A DNA stretch of 64,000 bases from Pontederia crassipes. Its lineage: Eukaryota > Streptophyta > Magnoliopsida > Commelinales > Pontederiaceae. Of the stretch, positions 34,899-46,256 are shown piece by piece. Made by a program: the position numbers and the translations under genes. The notes below the pieces were generated by a model that was given only the letters and a program-made list of their open reading frames with translations, searched no databases and was not told the DNA's origin. Positions within the stretch are counted from its first letter, which is position 1; each line of letters starts with the position of its first letter. The DNA is taken from the NCBI GenBank assembly GCA_030549335.1, contig JAUKPH010000018.1, forward strand, positions 2,356,001 to 2,420,000, read 5' to 3'.

Positions 34899-35749
34899 AT
34901 TGTCACAAGTAGTATCGTAACCCTTAGGGGAATCCAATCACAGAAATGAATACAAGATATAAATAATTCATTTGTGCTAATCTAACTTATTCACTAGCTT
35001 TTATGTATCCAGGCTTGATGATAAAATACCACCAAACTTTTTAAAGTACACGATATCAATTATGTCTGGTCTACAACAGATTGAGAAGATTCATCAGTTG
35101 TGTGTATAACTATAAAAAAAATTCAGAATATAAAATGTCTATGGAACATAAAGAAATAGAACATTCTGAAGCAGGCATCGCACTCTACATTATTTTTTTA
35201 AGTTCCATAAGTTTCCGAAGCATCCAAACTGCAAGCAAAATGGACAACTCGGAATAGGTTTCACATGAATTGAAATATGTTAACAGTGATTATTTATGAT
35301 AAATAACCTATAAAACTTCTTTTTGGATTGAGGTACTTCACCCGGAAACTATTGAGATGTCTTTCAGATGCCCGTATTTGAATCTCCCAAGATTTAGTTT
35401 ATTTATGTTTCTCAATTAATCATTACTCTGAAAATACGAGAATTTTGCCAGAATATCAAGATTTTTCCATGTGTTCACAGTTTACTACAAATTGATTGTC
35501 CTCATTTCTCAGTCTTTGATAATTTTGCAAGCTAATTATGTCAGCTAACAGGTTCAGACAACATCTTCAGTTTCAAAAACAAAGAAGTTTCTCCTAGCAC
35601 AAGTCATTGTACATGTATCTATTATAATTCTACAACTGAATCTGCTTGAAATCCAGAGAATGCTAGAGGTGAGAATATATCACCAGATATAATTATCAAG
35701 AAGTGCCCACTTATGTTGCTAGAAACCTACTATAAGGTAGAAGTGGTTC

Positions 35750-36135
35750 TCTTTTTCAAGTTCCATTTCTCCTGTAATGTGTGGAACATCTCTGGCATTT
35801 TCTGGATCTGCACTGTTTCTGAGAATGAATTCTGTCATCCTTCAGAAGGGGTGGGATGATATCCAACATTACATATGGATCAAACAAGTAAAGGGCTTAT
35901 GTCTTTGCTTTACCATGGACTACTTGGTTACAATGAAATGATGTGATCTTTTGTGGAGGTAGATTTATGTAGAGAAAGTTTTGACTTGTGCAGTTTTCCT
36001 GACAGGGAGTGTACTGCAAGTCAGTTGAAGTTACATGTAACTTGGCATTGGAAACTTTTTGTAAATTTTTGGATTAATATGTTTTGGATGATTAATGTTC
36101 TGGTTAATCATCCTTTCCACTCTCAAAAATAAAAA
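35750..36135 (+). mobile_element. L1-type LINE 3' remnant
   Basis: Around 35926 the frame reads PWTTWLQ*NDVIFCGG, matching SWAIWLQRNRVIFCGE of the L1 remnant at 40235. Both are the C-terminal end of plant L1 ORF2. The 3' end has a tggatgatt..ggttaatcatcc hairpin and an A-rich tail (aaaaataaaaaa, to about 36137). Stops and frame changes are many. Confidence 0.55.
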
Positions 36136-36333
36136 AGTGTCTTCCTGATAGGCATCAGGCTATCAGAATTTTGGACTTATTTGGGCCTACACCTAGCATA
36201 TTGTCTAGCAGATCAAAATCAGTCTACATGGCCAGAATATGCAGTGGAGTTAGCCTAGCACGAAGCACTGTGCTTCTTTCTTTTACTCATTTGCACAGAC
36301 TGACGAGACTGTTATCATAAACTCTTATATAGA

Positions 36334-38233
36334 CTTGGTGGTGGAACGAGGAGGTCCAAAAAAAGGTGCGTAATAAGAAGAATTGTTTCAAGGCGATACA
36401 CTTGGACAATAGTTCTGACAATTGGGAAAAGTATCGTTTGGCGAAAAGGGAGGCTAAGAAGGCAGTTAGTGATGCTCGTGCTAAAGCATATGAGGGGTTT
36501 TATAAGGAGTTAAGGACAAAGGCCGGTGAACAAAGGATTTACAAGATTGCAAGGAATAAAGAGAAGGAGTCGAGAGATTTGGATCAAGTAAGATGCATAA
36601 AAAATAAAGTTGGCAAAGTTTTAGTTACTGAAGGAGATATTAAGAACAGATGGGAAGAGTATTTCTATAAGTTATTTAATGATGGATGTGAAAGTTCCCG
36701 TTGTGATTTGGAGGACTTGATAGTTAGCGAATGTGAGCTTAATAGGTCATTTTATCGTAGAATTAGAGTCTCGAAGGTTAGCGAAGCTCTTAAGAAAATG
36801 GAGAATGGTAAAGCCGTTGGACCGGATAGTATACCGATTGAAGTTTGGAAATGTTTAGGAGAAAAATGTGTGTTATGGTTATGTAAACTGTCGAAAAAGA
36901 TGTCTAATGATTGGAGATTAAGTACATTAGTTCCTATTTACAAAAATAAAAGGGATATTCAGAATTGTGCAAATTATAGAGGGATTAAACTTATGAGTCA
37001 CACAATGAAATTATGGGAAAAAGTGATTGAGCATAGATTGAGAATGGAGACTAGTATTTCTTAGAGACAATTTGGGTTCATGCCAGGAAGATCCACTACA
37101 GAAGCGATTTATTTACTAAGGGAGATGATGGAGAAGTATCGAAGTAGGAGAAAAGATTTACATATGACTTTCATTGACTTAGAGAAGGCGTATGATCGGG
37201 TATCAAGGGATGTACTCTGGAAAGCCTTGCAAAAGAAGAGGGTGAGTGTTGCCTACATTAAGGTAATATAAGATATGTACGATGGGACATTGACTAAGAT
37301 TAGGACACCCGGAGGTGAGACAAATGAATTTCCTATAGGAATTGACCTACATCAAGGATCAGCTTTAAGCCCGTATCTATTTAACTTAGTTATCGATACT
37401 ATAACCGAGAGTATCACAGAGGAGGTACCTAAGTGCATGCTATTTGCGGATGATATAGTACTTTTGGCGGATTCAAGATAAGAGATTAATACAAAATTGG
37501 AAATATGGAGAAATGAGTTTGAGTCAAAGGGTTTTCGTTTAAGTAGGAATAAAACAGAATATATGCATAGCAATTTCACAAATAAACAACTTAGAGACGA
37601 TTTGAAAGTTAGGCTAGGGGAGGATATAATTCCTCAAGTGACAAAGTTTAAATATTTAGGATCAATTGTAAGACAAGATGGTGAGATTGATGACGATGTT
37701 AATCATAGAATTCAAGCTGATTGGTGTAAGTGGAGGAAAGCCACTGGAGTTCTTTGTGATAGAAAAGTACCCAATAAAGTTAAAGGAAAATTCTATCAGC
37801 AGTGTTATATGGTAGTGAATGTTGGGCTATAAAGGGACAACATGAACGTAAAGTGGGGGTAGCCGAAATGAGGATGTTGAGATGGATGTATGGTCATACA
37901 AGATTAGATAAGATTAGGAATGATCATATACGTGAACGAGTCGGAGTGGCTCCTATTAGTGAGAAAATGGTAGAGAATCGTTTGAGATGGTTTGGTCATG
38001 TTCAGAGAAGACCATTAGATGCGCTAGTAAGAAGAGTAGATCAAATAATTTGGAGTCCGATTAAAAGAGGGAGAGGGAGGCTAAGGCGGACACTTGGCGA
38101 ACTAATAGAGCAAGATCTATTGGTGAATAATATACCGAAAGGTTTGGTTACTAATAGAGCGGAATGGCGTCGTATGATCCATGTAGCCGACCCCACCTAG
38201 TGGGATAAGGCTTTGTTGTTGTTGTTGTTGTTG
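36334..38233 (+). mobile_element. RTE-type LINE, 5'-truncated, with mutated reverse transcriptase
   Basis: Starts inside ORF2 at TWWWNEEVQKKVRNKK, so the endonuclease is missing. The reverse transcriptase follows in one frame with three stops (37062-37064, 37269-37271, 37479-37481). Motifs: FIDLEKAYDRV (first catalytic Asp), QGSALSPYLFNLVID, and CMLFADDIVLLAD with the FADD catalytic pair. A frameshift near 37802-37830 moves into AMLYGSECWAIKGQHERKVG and RLRWFGHVQRRP, and the frame ends IHVADPT just before the (ttg)n tail. The last ~73 bp are shared with the Au-like SINEs. It lies in the ALE2-like last intron, antisense to the gene, and ends 14 bp from that intron's first base. No target duplication was found. 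Confidence 0.9.
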
Positions 38234-38247
38234 GTAGTGAACTTTAC

Positions 38248-38488
38248 CCAAAGGTTCCCATGACTCGAGTAGAAATATGATGATCCCCTTGTGATGTTTC
38301 TCTAGCAAGACCAAAATCAGAGACCTTGGGAGTGAAATCTTCCTCCAGGAGTATATTGCTAGCTTTAAAATCACGATGAATGACATGAGGATTAGAATCT
38401 TCATGCAGGTATGCCAAGCCTCTAGCTGCACCAAGTGCAATCTTCATCCGAGCATCCCAATATAGATGACTTTTATTCCGGTCAGCAC
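38248..38488 (-). pseudogene. ALE2-like catalytic-loop exon
   Basis: A 241-bp exon with acceptor tttatag and donor GG|gtaaag. It encodes [34 protein letters not shown] and [12 protein letters not shown] up to RVMGTFG. HRD and DFG are intact and no stop occurs inside. A SINE begins 16 bp upstream of the exon, and a LINE ends 14 bp beyond its donor junction, so both splice sites sit in retroelement context. The intron phases fit the neighbours (phase 1 before, phase 2 after). Confidence 0.9.
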
Positions 38489-38504
38489 CTATAAACCAAA
38501 TGCA

Positions 38505-38673
38505 ACAACAACAACAACAACAACAAAGCCTTATCCCACTAGGTGGGGTCGGCTACATGGATCATACGACGCCATTCAGCTCATTCGTTGATCCATGTTT
38601 ATGAGATTCGACAGGATTTTACGCTGGCTGTCGGGGCCTAACACAACCCTCCTCCTTTATCCGGGCTTCTATT
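38505..38673 (-). mobile_element. Au-like SINE copy 2, slightly 5'-truncated
   Basis: About 169 bp, flanked by aaccaaatgca (38494-38504 and 38674-38684). It has the (caa)n tail complement, then cttatcccactaggtggggt and the rest of the Au body, ending at tttatccgggctt. It belongs to the subtype that keeps the bases attcagctcattc. Confidence 0.9.
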
Positions 38674-39035
38674 AACCAAATGCATGTTAATAAATTTATA
38701 GAAATCAATTGGATATTATTCCCTAAATTACAACTCCATTCTAGTCATCATTTTACTTTTCGAGAAAAATGAAGATAAATTACATCATTAGATAATAGGA
38801 ATTTTTCATTCAAATAATTTTAATGATGAACAATTCACAAACAATAATAGATATCATCAGTTATCAGATTTATAATTAAAGATTTCACAATAATGGAAGT
38901 ACCTTAATTGTTCTTAAAAGAATCTGAGTACTTAAAAAGGAGGCATACTTTCTTCGAAAGAAATAATTTGATGATATAATTGTGTGTTAGTTTTGCTTAT
39001 TGTTTGTATAAACAACACACTTTGACATTCTAGCA

Positions 39036-39331
39036 ACAACAACAACAACAACAAAGCCTTATCCCACTAGGTAGGGTCGGCTACATGGATCATACGGCGT
39101 CATTCCGCTCTATTAGTAACCAAACCTTTTGGTATATTATTCACCAATAGATCTTGCTCTATTAGTTCGCCAAGTGTCCGCCTTGGCCTCCCTCTCCCTC
39201 TTTTAATCGGACTCCACATTATTTGATCTACTCTTCTTACTGGCGCATCTAATGGTCTTCTCTGAACATGACCAAACCATCTCAAACGATTCTCTACCAT
39301 TTTCTCACTAATAGGAGCCACTCCTACTCGT
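39036..39331 (-). mobile_element. RTE LINE copy 2: 3' fragment with target duplication
   Basis: A 296-bp 5'-truncated copy of the LINE at 36334-38233, in opposite orientation. It encodes VGVAPISEKMVENRLRWFGH..RGRGRPRRTLGELIEQDLL in an open frame. The identical 16-bp sequence ctttgacattctagca flanks it (39020-39035 and 39332-39347), which fixes both borders and shows insertion by target-primed reverse transcription. Confidence 0.95.
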
Positions 39332-39588
39332 CTTTGACATTCTAGCAGTTCCTCAAAAATAATTCCAGCCACATATGAATGCAGTACATATGTAACTTTT
39401 CAATGACATCATGATTCTGCAGCATGTATTATTTTCCTCCTGTTGATTTTCTTGTTATTGAACTTCCATGCACAAGAAATTACCTTCAGTATAACAAAGA
39501 CAATGAGTACTTTTCAGCTTTTGCTGAGAACAAAATAATTTATATTTTGCTAGGAACATTAGAAGGACAAAATATTATCTGAACATAC

Positions 39589-39975
39589 CATGCAGATGAG
39601 ATGCAACACTCCCATTACGAACAAGTTCACAAACCAGACATCTTTTGCTTCCTTCAATGCATATGCCAATTAGCTTGACAAGATTATGATGATGGAGTCG
39701 ACTAAGAATTTCGATTTCTGCAATGAACTCACGTCCACCATTATGATTCCTCTTTGTCAACAACTTAACAGCAACTTCACTTCCATCTTCCAACAAACCA
39801 TGATAAACACAACCAAAACCACCTTTACCTAATATTTTCTTCGGGTTGAACTGGTCAGTAGCCTTCTCAATTTCAGACAAGGAAAAAGTTTTCACAGTAG
39901 GACAAATAGCCATTCTTAAGGTGAAGGATGCAGAATGTGAGCTTGTCATACTAAAAGACAAAATGGACCGAAAGT
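39589..39975 (-). pseudogene. ALE2-like kinase N-lobe exon
   Basis: The acceptor gatacag opens the exon and CATG|gtatgt closes it. It reads FRSILSFSMTSS.., then VKTFSLSEIEKATDQFNPKK, the nucleotide loop GKGGFGCVY, VAVKLLT with the ATP-binding Lys, REFIAEIEILSRLHHHNLVK, LIGICIEG and NGSVASHLHG. The frame is open throughout. Joined to the 38488 exon it restores SHLHG-ADRNK..LYWDAR as in ALE2 orthologues. Confidence 0.9.
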
Positions 39976-40234
39976 CTGTATCATAAAGTTCATATCACAG
40001 TTAGTTCGGCTTTACTTGATGAGAAATTGGCATATGACCTAAACCGAAAAAATTACTAAACTCTTATGTTTGCAAACTTTAAAAAGACAAAGCCAAACTG
40101 TTCGATCGCATTTTCTTATAATTTCACTTTCTTGTAGGCAAGCGTTCAAAGATGAATATTATGTGAATTGTTTTTCGAGGGAAGAAAGGATGATGACACT
40201 TAAGCAGCCATCCGCATATTATTAAAATCAATCT

Positions 40235-40612
40235 GTGAATAATATTCAGAGGATAGCTGGGGGTCTTCTCCCCCCCGATTCAGAGACCTTGTGGCAGTCG
40301 TTTCGGGGTTTGGCCCGTCGGAGATCTTCGTGGAGAGCACCTTTGGCATCTTTTTTGGCCGGCTCTTGGGCTATCTGGCTCCAGCGTAACCGAGTGATTT
40401 TTTGTGGGGAGCGATTGTCACATTGAGCGGATTGTACACCACACTTCCTTTCTTCTTCGGGAGTGGGGTTTTGGTTAGGAGGGATACTTTTCCACTTTTT
40501 GTCGCTCCCTAGTTGGAGCTCACTTTTGTACATGTTTCTCTTTACATAGTTATATACATACCTGGATGACAACCAGATGGTTGGTCATCCTTTTTCTCCT
40601 CAAAAAAAAAAA
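40235..40612 (+). mobile_element. L1-type LINE 3' end with poly(A)
   Basis: The frame at 40235-40426 reads LWQSFRGLARRRSSWRAPLA and SFLAGSWAIWLQRNRVIFCG, the C-terminal end of a plant L1 ORF2. Then come a short 3' region with ctggatgacaaccagatggttggtcatcc and an A11 tail at about 40601-40611. It is 5'-truncated and lies in the ALE2-like intron, antisense to the gene. Confidence 0.75.
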
Positions 40613-41032
40613 GTCATTTTCATGACACACTTTGGTCAAGAAATAGGCATGAAAAGGTAGTGTTCGGCTTTAATATTATAGGTTATCTATCAACTAATGT
40701 ATATAACTTAAGATATTTTCAGGACCATTTTGGAGAAGACATTTTCTAGAGGTTGAACCCAGCAGATTAGGCATTGATAATAATCTGAAACAGATAAATT
40801 CAATACATAGAGAGGCTCTGAGCGACCTGCACAATTGATCTCACTTCATATGCATATATCTCAGTGAGGTCTTTACTTGGATGTGTTTCCACCAAGTAAA
40901 ATTTATTATTTTTTGTCTCTCCATCAACTGGGAAATATATACAAGAATAATCTTCTAACCATGAATGGAATAAGATAATATCTCTAATAAAATAAACTTT
41001 ACAGTTGGAAGTAAAACTGAACTTTATCATAC

Positions 41033-41272
41033 CAGATGTTTTAGCTCTTGCCGGTGTCAATGGAAGGCCAGAAGAAATGTGTGGTTCATGAAGTTTCCTC
41101 CACTTCAAGACAAAAATGAATATGCCAAAACATGACAATATAAGGGTAAACGATGAAAATGCAATGACAATAATGATTCCAAGTTTCTGAGCCTTGCCAT
41201 TGGACACATTTGCTGCCTAAAGGAATTGTTCACTTCCTGAGCCACTAGGTCCAGAACTAGATGATGGTAGTC
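41033..41272 (-). pseudogene. ALE2-like transmembrane exon with a stop
   Basis: Acceptor attgcag, donor ATCTG|gtatga. It encodes LPSSSSGPSGSGSEQFL, then TAG (41217-41219), then AANVSNGKAQKL and the membrane span LGIIIVIAFSSFTLILSCFG with FVLKWRKL behind it. Using the next AG (ctttag) as acceptor would put the rest out of frame, so the stop cannot be spliced away that way. Confidence 0.8.
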
Positions 41273-41347
41273 CTGCAATAATGCTGAGTTTGTAAAACTG
41301 ACGTACAGGTACTTGGCTCAGATTATAAAATAACACAGGCAAATCAC

Positions 41348-41720
41348 CTGGATAATGAATATTTATTACTTTGTAGTCACCAAATATGGGCATTTGTATG
41401 GGAACCTTTTTTCTGCCAAAATCTCTCATAGATAAGTAACGCTGTCATGTTGACAAACTTCTCATCAGGAGGTACCAAATACAATGTAACTCTCGTCTTC
41501 CTAGGATCTCGGAGACTAGAAACAGCAGCCATGATTTTTATCTGACTTTGTTTCAGAAAAACACCAGCAGCAACCTCTATTTTGAATTCCGCAATATGAG
41601 CAAATAATCTATGTAGGGCTACCCCTATATAAATAATGACTTTTAAAGGCAAGACACAAACACATTTTGAACCAATTGGAGCAGCAATAAGAGATTTAGA
41701 ACAAAAAACTCCATCACAAT
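41348..41720 (-). pseudogene. ALE2-like extracellular exon with a frameshift
   Basis: Acceptor tttgacag, donor CCAG|gtgatt. It encodes CDGVFCSKSLIAAPIGSKCV, LPLKVIIY, FKIEVAAGVFLKQSQIKIMA, LVPPDEKF and LIYERFWQKK, the ALE2-type ectodomain with its Cys-rich start. An extra base in the A6 run (T6 on the plus strand, 41407-41412) shifts the frame. The family sequence VPIQMPIFGDYKV..HYPG continues in another frame to the donor. Confidence 0.85.
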
Positions 41721-42725
41721 CTGTCAAATGGTAAAAGATTCAATCATCAGTCATGAGAAAATGGTTTAAGATTGTGACAAATCTGACGTGCATCATAGCC
41801 TTAATCCGTAATGACCATGGTCATAATGCATGAGAATATATAAAGATTAGTGCAAATTTCCCATACACATCCAACTTTACCCATCTTCGTAATATGGTCT
41901 TGTTATGTAAGCAAATGGTAATCAAACTTTAAAATCTTTCAACTGTGGTCATTGTTGACATGGTGTGGTCAGTTTCCCAGTTACCTCACATGTGTGGCTG
42001 CCACTCACACAACTTTCTCTCTCAGCCATATCAACACTTTAAAAAAAAGGTCTCATTTACAAAGGAGAGAAATAATATTTTGTATTAAGTGTCGATGGAA
42101 CGATGAGATAAAGTGATCTGTATGGAAGCCACATATACGAGATAATGGGGAAACTAGCCACAGCAGGTTAACACGGCCTTGTCTAAGAGGTTTTAAAAGT
42201 TGAATGGTTTTCTGATTACAAAACAAAATTTAGTGACTCTTATGGGAAGATTAGTAAAGTTGGATGACCATGTGAAGAATTTACTCATTAAAAATGAAAA
42301 ATTACAAAGTTATCTGAAAATTGAAATATTTACACCATGTGTTCCAAATATCAAGAAAGCTAAATAGCACAAAAATAAACAAGAAAGCTAAATAGAACAC
42401 AAACTAAACAACGGAAAATCTAAATCCTCAAAAGTTCGACCAAAGGCGCAAACTAAAGATCAACAACTACTAGACAAAATGGTCCACGAGCTTGGTTGCT
42501 TTGCATTACTCAGAAAGTAGGCTTTTCATTGTTCCTTCTGAGAGTCCATATTCAGACTATGAAAAAGACAAGCTTGTTTGTGTTGCCTTTATAAAGAAAT
42601 TTTCATAATGGTCACCAAACTTTGCACAAATCCATTTTGGCCCTCCAAGTCTGATTTATAACCAAACAGTGTCCAATTCTGTAATTTATTCAAGCTTGCT
42701 CCCCAATTTCCAATTTTCTATTGAT
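41721..42725. other. ALE2-like long first intron region, 3' part
   Basis: AT-rich intron without recognisable exon or element. Confidence 0.4.
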
Positions 42726-42985
42726 GTGTTTGACATCTGGCTTTAACATGTAAGCAGAAAATGAGATAACATGAAATTAAGTTATCCTTCTCATGGAGGA
42801 AAGGGTTTGCAGTCATCCACATATCTTAAAATGAAAATGGGAATATAAAAATGTCGTGTTTGACATCTGGCTTTAACATGTAAGCAGAAAATGAGATAAC
42901 ATGAAATTAAGTTATCCTTCTCATGGAGGAAAGGGTTTGCAGTCATCCACATATCTTAAAATGAAAATGGGAATATAAAAATGTG
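42726..42985. repeat. Near-perfect 130-bp tandem duplication
   Basis: Two apparently identical 130-bp units starting gtgtttgacatctggctt (42726 and 42856). Only the last base or two differ. The lack of divergence points to a recent event. Confidence 0.95.
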
Positions 42986-43099
42986 CAAGGAGGTACTACG
43001 AGACCATAGTTGTCTGAAACAAACGAAAACATGATTTTATCTATAACCCCACTTTCTAAGTAAAAGTATATCTGATGTTCATTGTTCTCTATATAGCAT

Positions 43100-43620
43100 T
43101 GTTCTCAAAAGGACAAGACAACCAGCAGAGGTCACTTTGGATGGGTGTGGTTTTCGAGCCATTTTTCTGCATAGTCTGCTCACCAGCACCTCCTACCAGA
43201 ATGCTCAATGCCAGCGGAGGTCAGAGCAGACTGCAGACACATGGTGATCTCGCCTTCCCCTCAAGGCCAAGATCTCCGCTTGGCTTTTGAGGCAGGGCAG
43301 GATTCTCACATGTGTGTATTGGGTGCAATGGGCGCCCAACACAGACGCCTGTGATTTATGAGAGACCATGGAGGACATTGCCCACCTCTTTTGCGGTTGC
43401 CCCATCACAGCGGAGGTCTGGCAACAAGTGCAGCAGCCGATCATAGATGCGTCGACACCAATAAGATTTTGAGTTCACTGCGGGCGACTGGGCGACGCAT
43501 GTAACGAGGGATCATGGATGGAGATGTGTTATTGTGTCACTGGGACATCTGGCTTCAATGCAGCTGCACAATTTTTGACGGGGAGACGTGCTACGTAGGG
43601 AACATTGTATAGTACATATT
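43100..43620 (+). mobile_element. L1-type LINE remnant, zf-RVT region
   Basis: Read on the plus strand: PLKAKISAWLLRQGRIL, ending in LTCVYW, followed by NTDACDL and ETMEDIAHLFCGCPITAEVW. This is the zinc-binding region after the reverse transcriptase of plant L1 ORF2 (zf-RVT, PF13966), with the H..C end preserved. Stops after DACDL and before the Pro-Leu-Lys block show decay. No poly(A) tail was identified; an Au-like SINE lies 155 bp further on. Confidence 0.7.
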
Positions 43621-43775
43621 TTTTTGTTGAGAGACTGAGGTGTTGAATAGTCTTCTTTTGGGATCCCCACCTGGTGGATTTTGCACTTGCCTCTTTTCTT
43701 TCTCCTTTTCATTCACACATGTGATTACTCGCTGCTTACTTCTAATATATGGTGGATTACAACCTAAGCTCTGGA

Positions 43776-43959
43776 TAAGGTTTTGTTTTATAGCTGGTCC
43801 CAAGCCCGGATAAAGGAGGACGGTTGTGTTAGGCCCCGACAGCCAGCGTAAAACCCTGTCGAATCTCATTAACATGGATCAACGAATGAGCGGAATGGCG
43901 TCGTATGATCCATGTAGCCGACCCCACCTAGTGGGATAAGGCTTTGTTGTTGTTGTACT
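43776..43959 (+). mobile_element. Au-like SINE copy 3, full length (184 bp)
   Basis: Flanked by the 14-bp duplication acctaagctctgga (43762-43775 and 43960-43973). It has a complete Au body, the subtype with atgagcggaatggc before gtcgtatgatcc, and a short (ttg)n tail. Confidence 0.92.
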
Positions 43960-43973
43960 ACCTAAGCTCTGGA

Positions 43974-45350
43974 ATCATACTCGACTTGACAAATACTAAT
44001 AAAATCTACAGATGCTTTGTAAATATAATATGTCAACATATGTGGACTGCCCTGCCATTTCTCATGCCAAATTAGACATTTTGGAGTTGGAATTTTGCAC
44101 CCACATTTATTGTTTCTTTTTCTTTTTGAGGGAAACACACTTATTGTTTTTGCTTCTTTTTACAGGGTACAATTGTAAATTTGTTTTTCTTATAGATCTA
44201 TTACAATACAAAAGACTACTTGAATTATCTAGTAATCTGTTCACCTTCAAAAAAAAAGAGTTAGTATAAAAGTTAGTTGAGCCACATAGCAAGATAACTT
44301 CCCCGCCACTCTGAAAACAAAGGGTATTGTACAAAGTTTAGTGTCCACTTTGGCCTAGCAACCAATTGGCAATAACCACCTACCAATGACTACCTATTCC
44401 TTGTTAATCACCTGTAGAAATTACCTTAAAGCAAGTAAAGGGAAAGTTGTGGAAAATCATTCTATTCTGCCGCTCAAAAAAATTATATTCTGAATCTCCC
44501 ATAGGTATCATATTATTGGCGATGTATTTGTTTAGGATAAAGTCATTTTTGTTCAACCATCTCAATCTTTCAGTCTTTTATGTTGTGAAACAATATTCAG
44601 TTCAAACATTGTTTCGCCAAGAATGGTAAGCTTCCACAACGTCAGCCCTTTGGTCATCCATTCATATCAAGGTAGAAATCCAAGAGGAAGAAAAGAAACT
44701 AAAACTTCTTAGCATGGAATTTCATTGCTTATAGTCTTCAATTTACAACAAGGGAGGGTAAGCAATTGAATGAGGAGCTTCCTCTATCATCCAAACTACA
44801 ACTGAGACCAACCCTCATCAGATGAATATTACAAAGATAAAACATGGATTGCACCATGCAGATATACATTTGGGAGAGGTACTCTATCCCATGGGACATG
44901 AAGCGGCGAAAGGTGATCAAACAATTACACATTTAATGGCAATGAGGAAAATATAATTCCTCGATACTTGTTAAAAATACATGTTCAGGACCATAAGAGC
45001 ACACAAAATAAAATATTTTTTTTGGAGGGTGAAAGGATTGCCTAGACAAATGGGTAGCCATCCATTTTGTACTAAAACTTCGCATCATAAAATATCTTAA
45101 TACAAGGTCGAATGTGAACCAACTCCACTAAGAGAATGAATAAATCAATCAAACAGTTCAAAAACAAGTAACTTTCCATATGACAAGCAACAGATTAGCA
45201 AGGATCCAAAGATTAATTTCTGAACAAAATAGTATACCTTAAGAAAGTGTGGTCGTTTCCTTTTTTTTTTTTTTGAGATGAAAATGTAATCATTATAAGT
45301 AAGTCAAAACAATAAGCAAAAAAATAAAGCATCCTTTCATGATGAAATAA
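43974..45350. other. Intron sequence, no element recognised
   Basis: Only short frames. A/T homopolymers at 44125, 44250 and 45259. Confidence 0.4.
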
Positions 45351-45355
45351 TTAAG

Positions 45356-45766
45356 TATAGGGTTATTTCCTTAGACCTCCCCTAAACTATCACGATTTTT
45401 CACATCTAACTTCAAAATATGAACTTAATTTTTCGTATCCCTAAACTATCGTGAATTTTTCACTTTAATCCATCCGTCTACTTCTGTTAAGTTTTTTGTT
45501 ATCTTTGCTTTTTCTCATTTATAAAAGGACTAAATTACCCCTCCCTCCAAAACACATCAATGGAAAATCTTAGTCTTGGAGGGAGGGGTAACTTAGTCTT
45601 TTCAAAAATGGGAAAAATCAAAGATAACAGAAAACTTAACATAAGTAGATGGAAGGATTAAAGTGTAAAATTCGCGATAATTTAGAGACACAGAAAATTA
45701 AGTCCATACTTTGGGGTTAGAAGCGAAAAATCGCGATAGTTTAGGGGAAGTCTAAGGAAATAACTC
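45356..45766. mobile_element. Fold-back MITE (~410 bp)
   Basis: The two arms are reverse complements almost to the centre near 45565. The left arm begins gggttatttccttagacc and passes cccctaaactatc, taatccatccgtctactt and acccctccctcc; the right arm has the same blocks inverted. ttaag on each side (45351-45355 and 45767-45771) may be the target duplication. No coding capacity; transcription would give a long hairpin. Confidence 0.85.
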
Positions 45767-46038
45767 TTAAGTGTAAGTTGTCTAGGATAAATAAACCACC
45801 CTTTCAAAAAGAAGTAAATGTAATCTTCTTCTTTTTTCTTTTGAAGAGGGAAAGGATATCTACTGAGGTTGTTTAGCCAACCAATTGTATTAATGAATTC
45901 CAAAATCTACAATATACAAGCAAGTAAGAAAAGCAAATAAAAAAACTCAAGAGGGTATGGAATCCATCGAAAATCTTAACATAATAATTTCTAGAGTTAG
46001 TTTCTGTTTTTTGTATAATACTTGCATTCTTACCTTGG

Positions 46039-46256
46039 TCCAGCATTAGCATTTTCTTGTGAAGAAGTTCTTTTGGAAGCCTACTTTGCAAGAAGTTTAT
46101 ATTATGATGGTTTTGTCCTGCAAACGTGCAAGATTATATATCAGAGCTCCAGCATTAGCATTTTCTTGTGAAGAAGTGTTTTTGGAAGCCTACTTTGCAA
46201 GAAGTTTATATTAAGATGGTTTTGTCCTGAACACGTGCAAGATTATATATCAGAAC
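46039..46256. repeat. 109-bp tandem duplication
   Basis: Units start tccagcattagcattttctt at 46039 and 46148. They differ at a few bases (for example ttctttt/tgttttt and ctgcaaac/ctgaacac), so the duplication is older than that at 42726. Confidence 0.92.

Noticed and set aside
36334-38247. Target duplication for the long LINE (ttggtggtgg near 36338 versus ttggtagtg near 38231)
   Set aside because: The left sequence is LINE coding (TWWWNEE), so the likeness is chance.
41211-41219. Alternative acceptor ctttag to skip the stop in the transmembrane exon
   Set aside because: Joined to the upstream donor it would put the membrane span out of frame.
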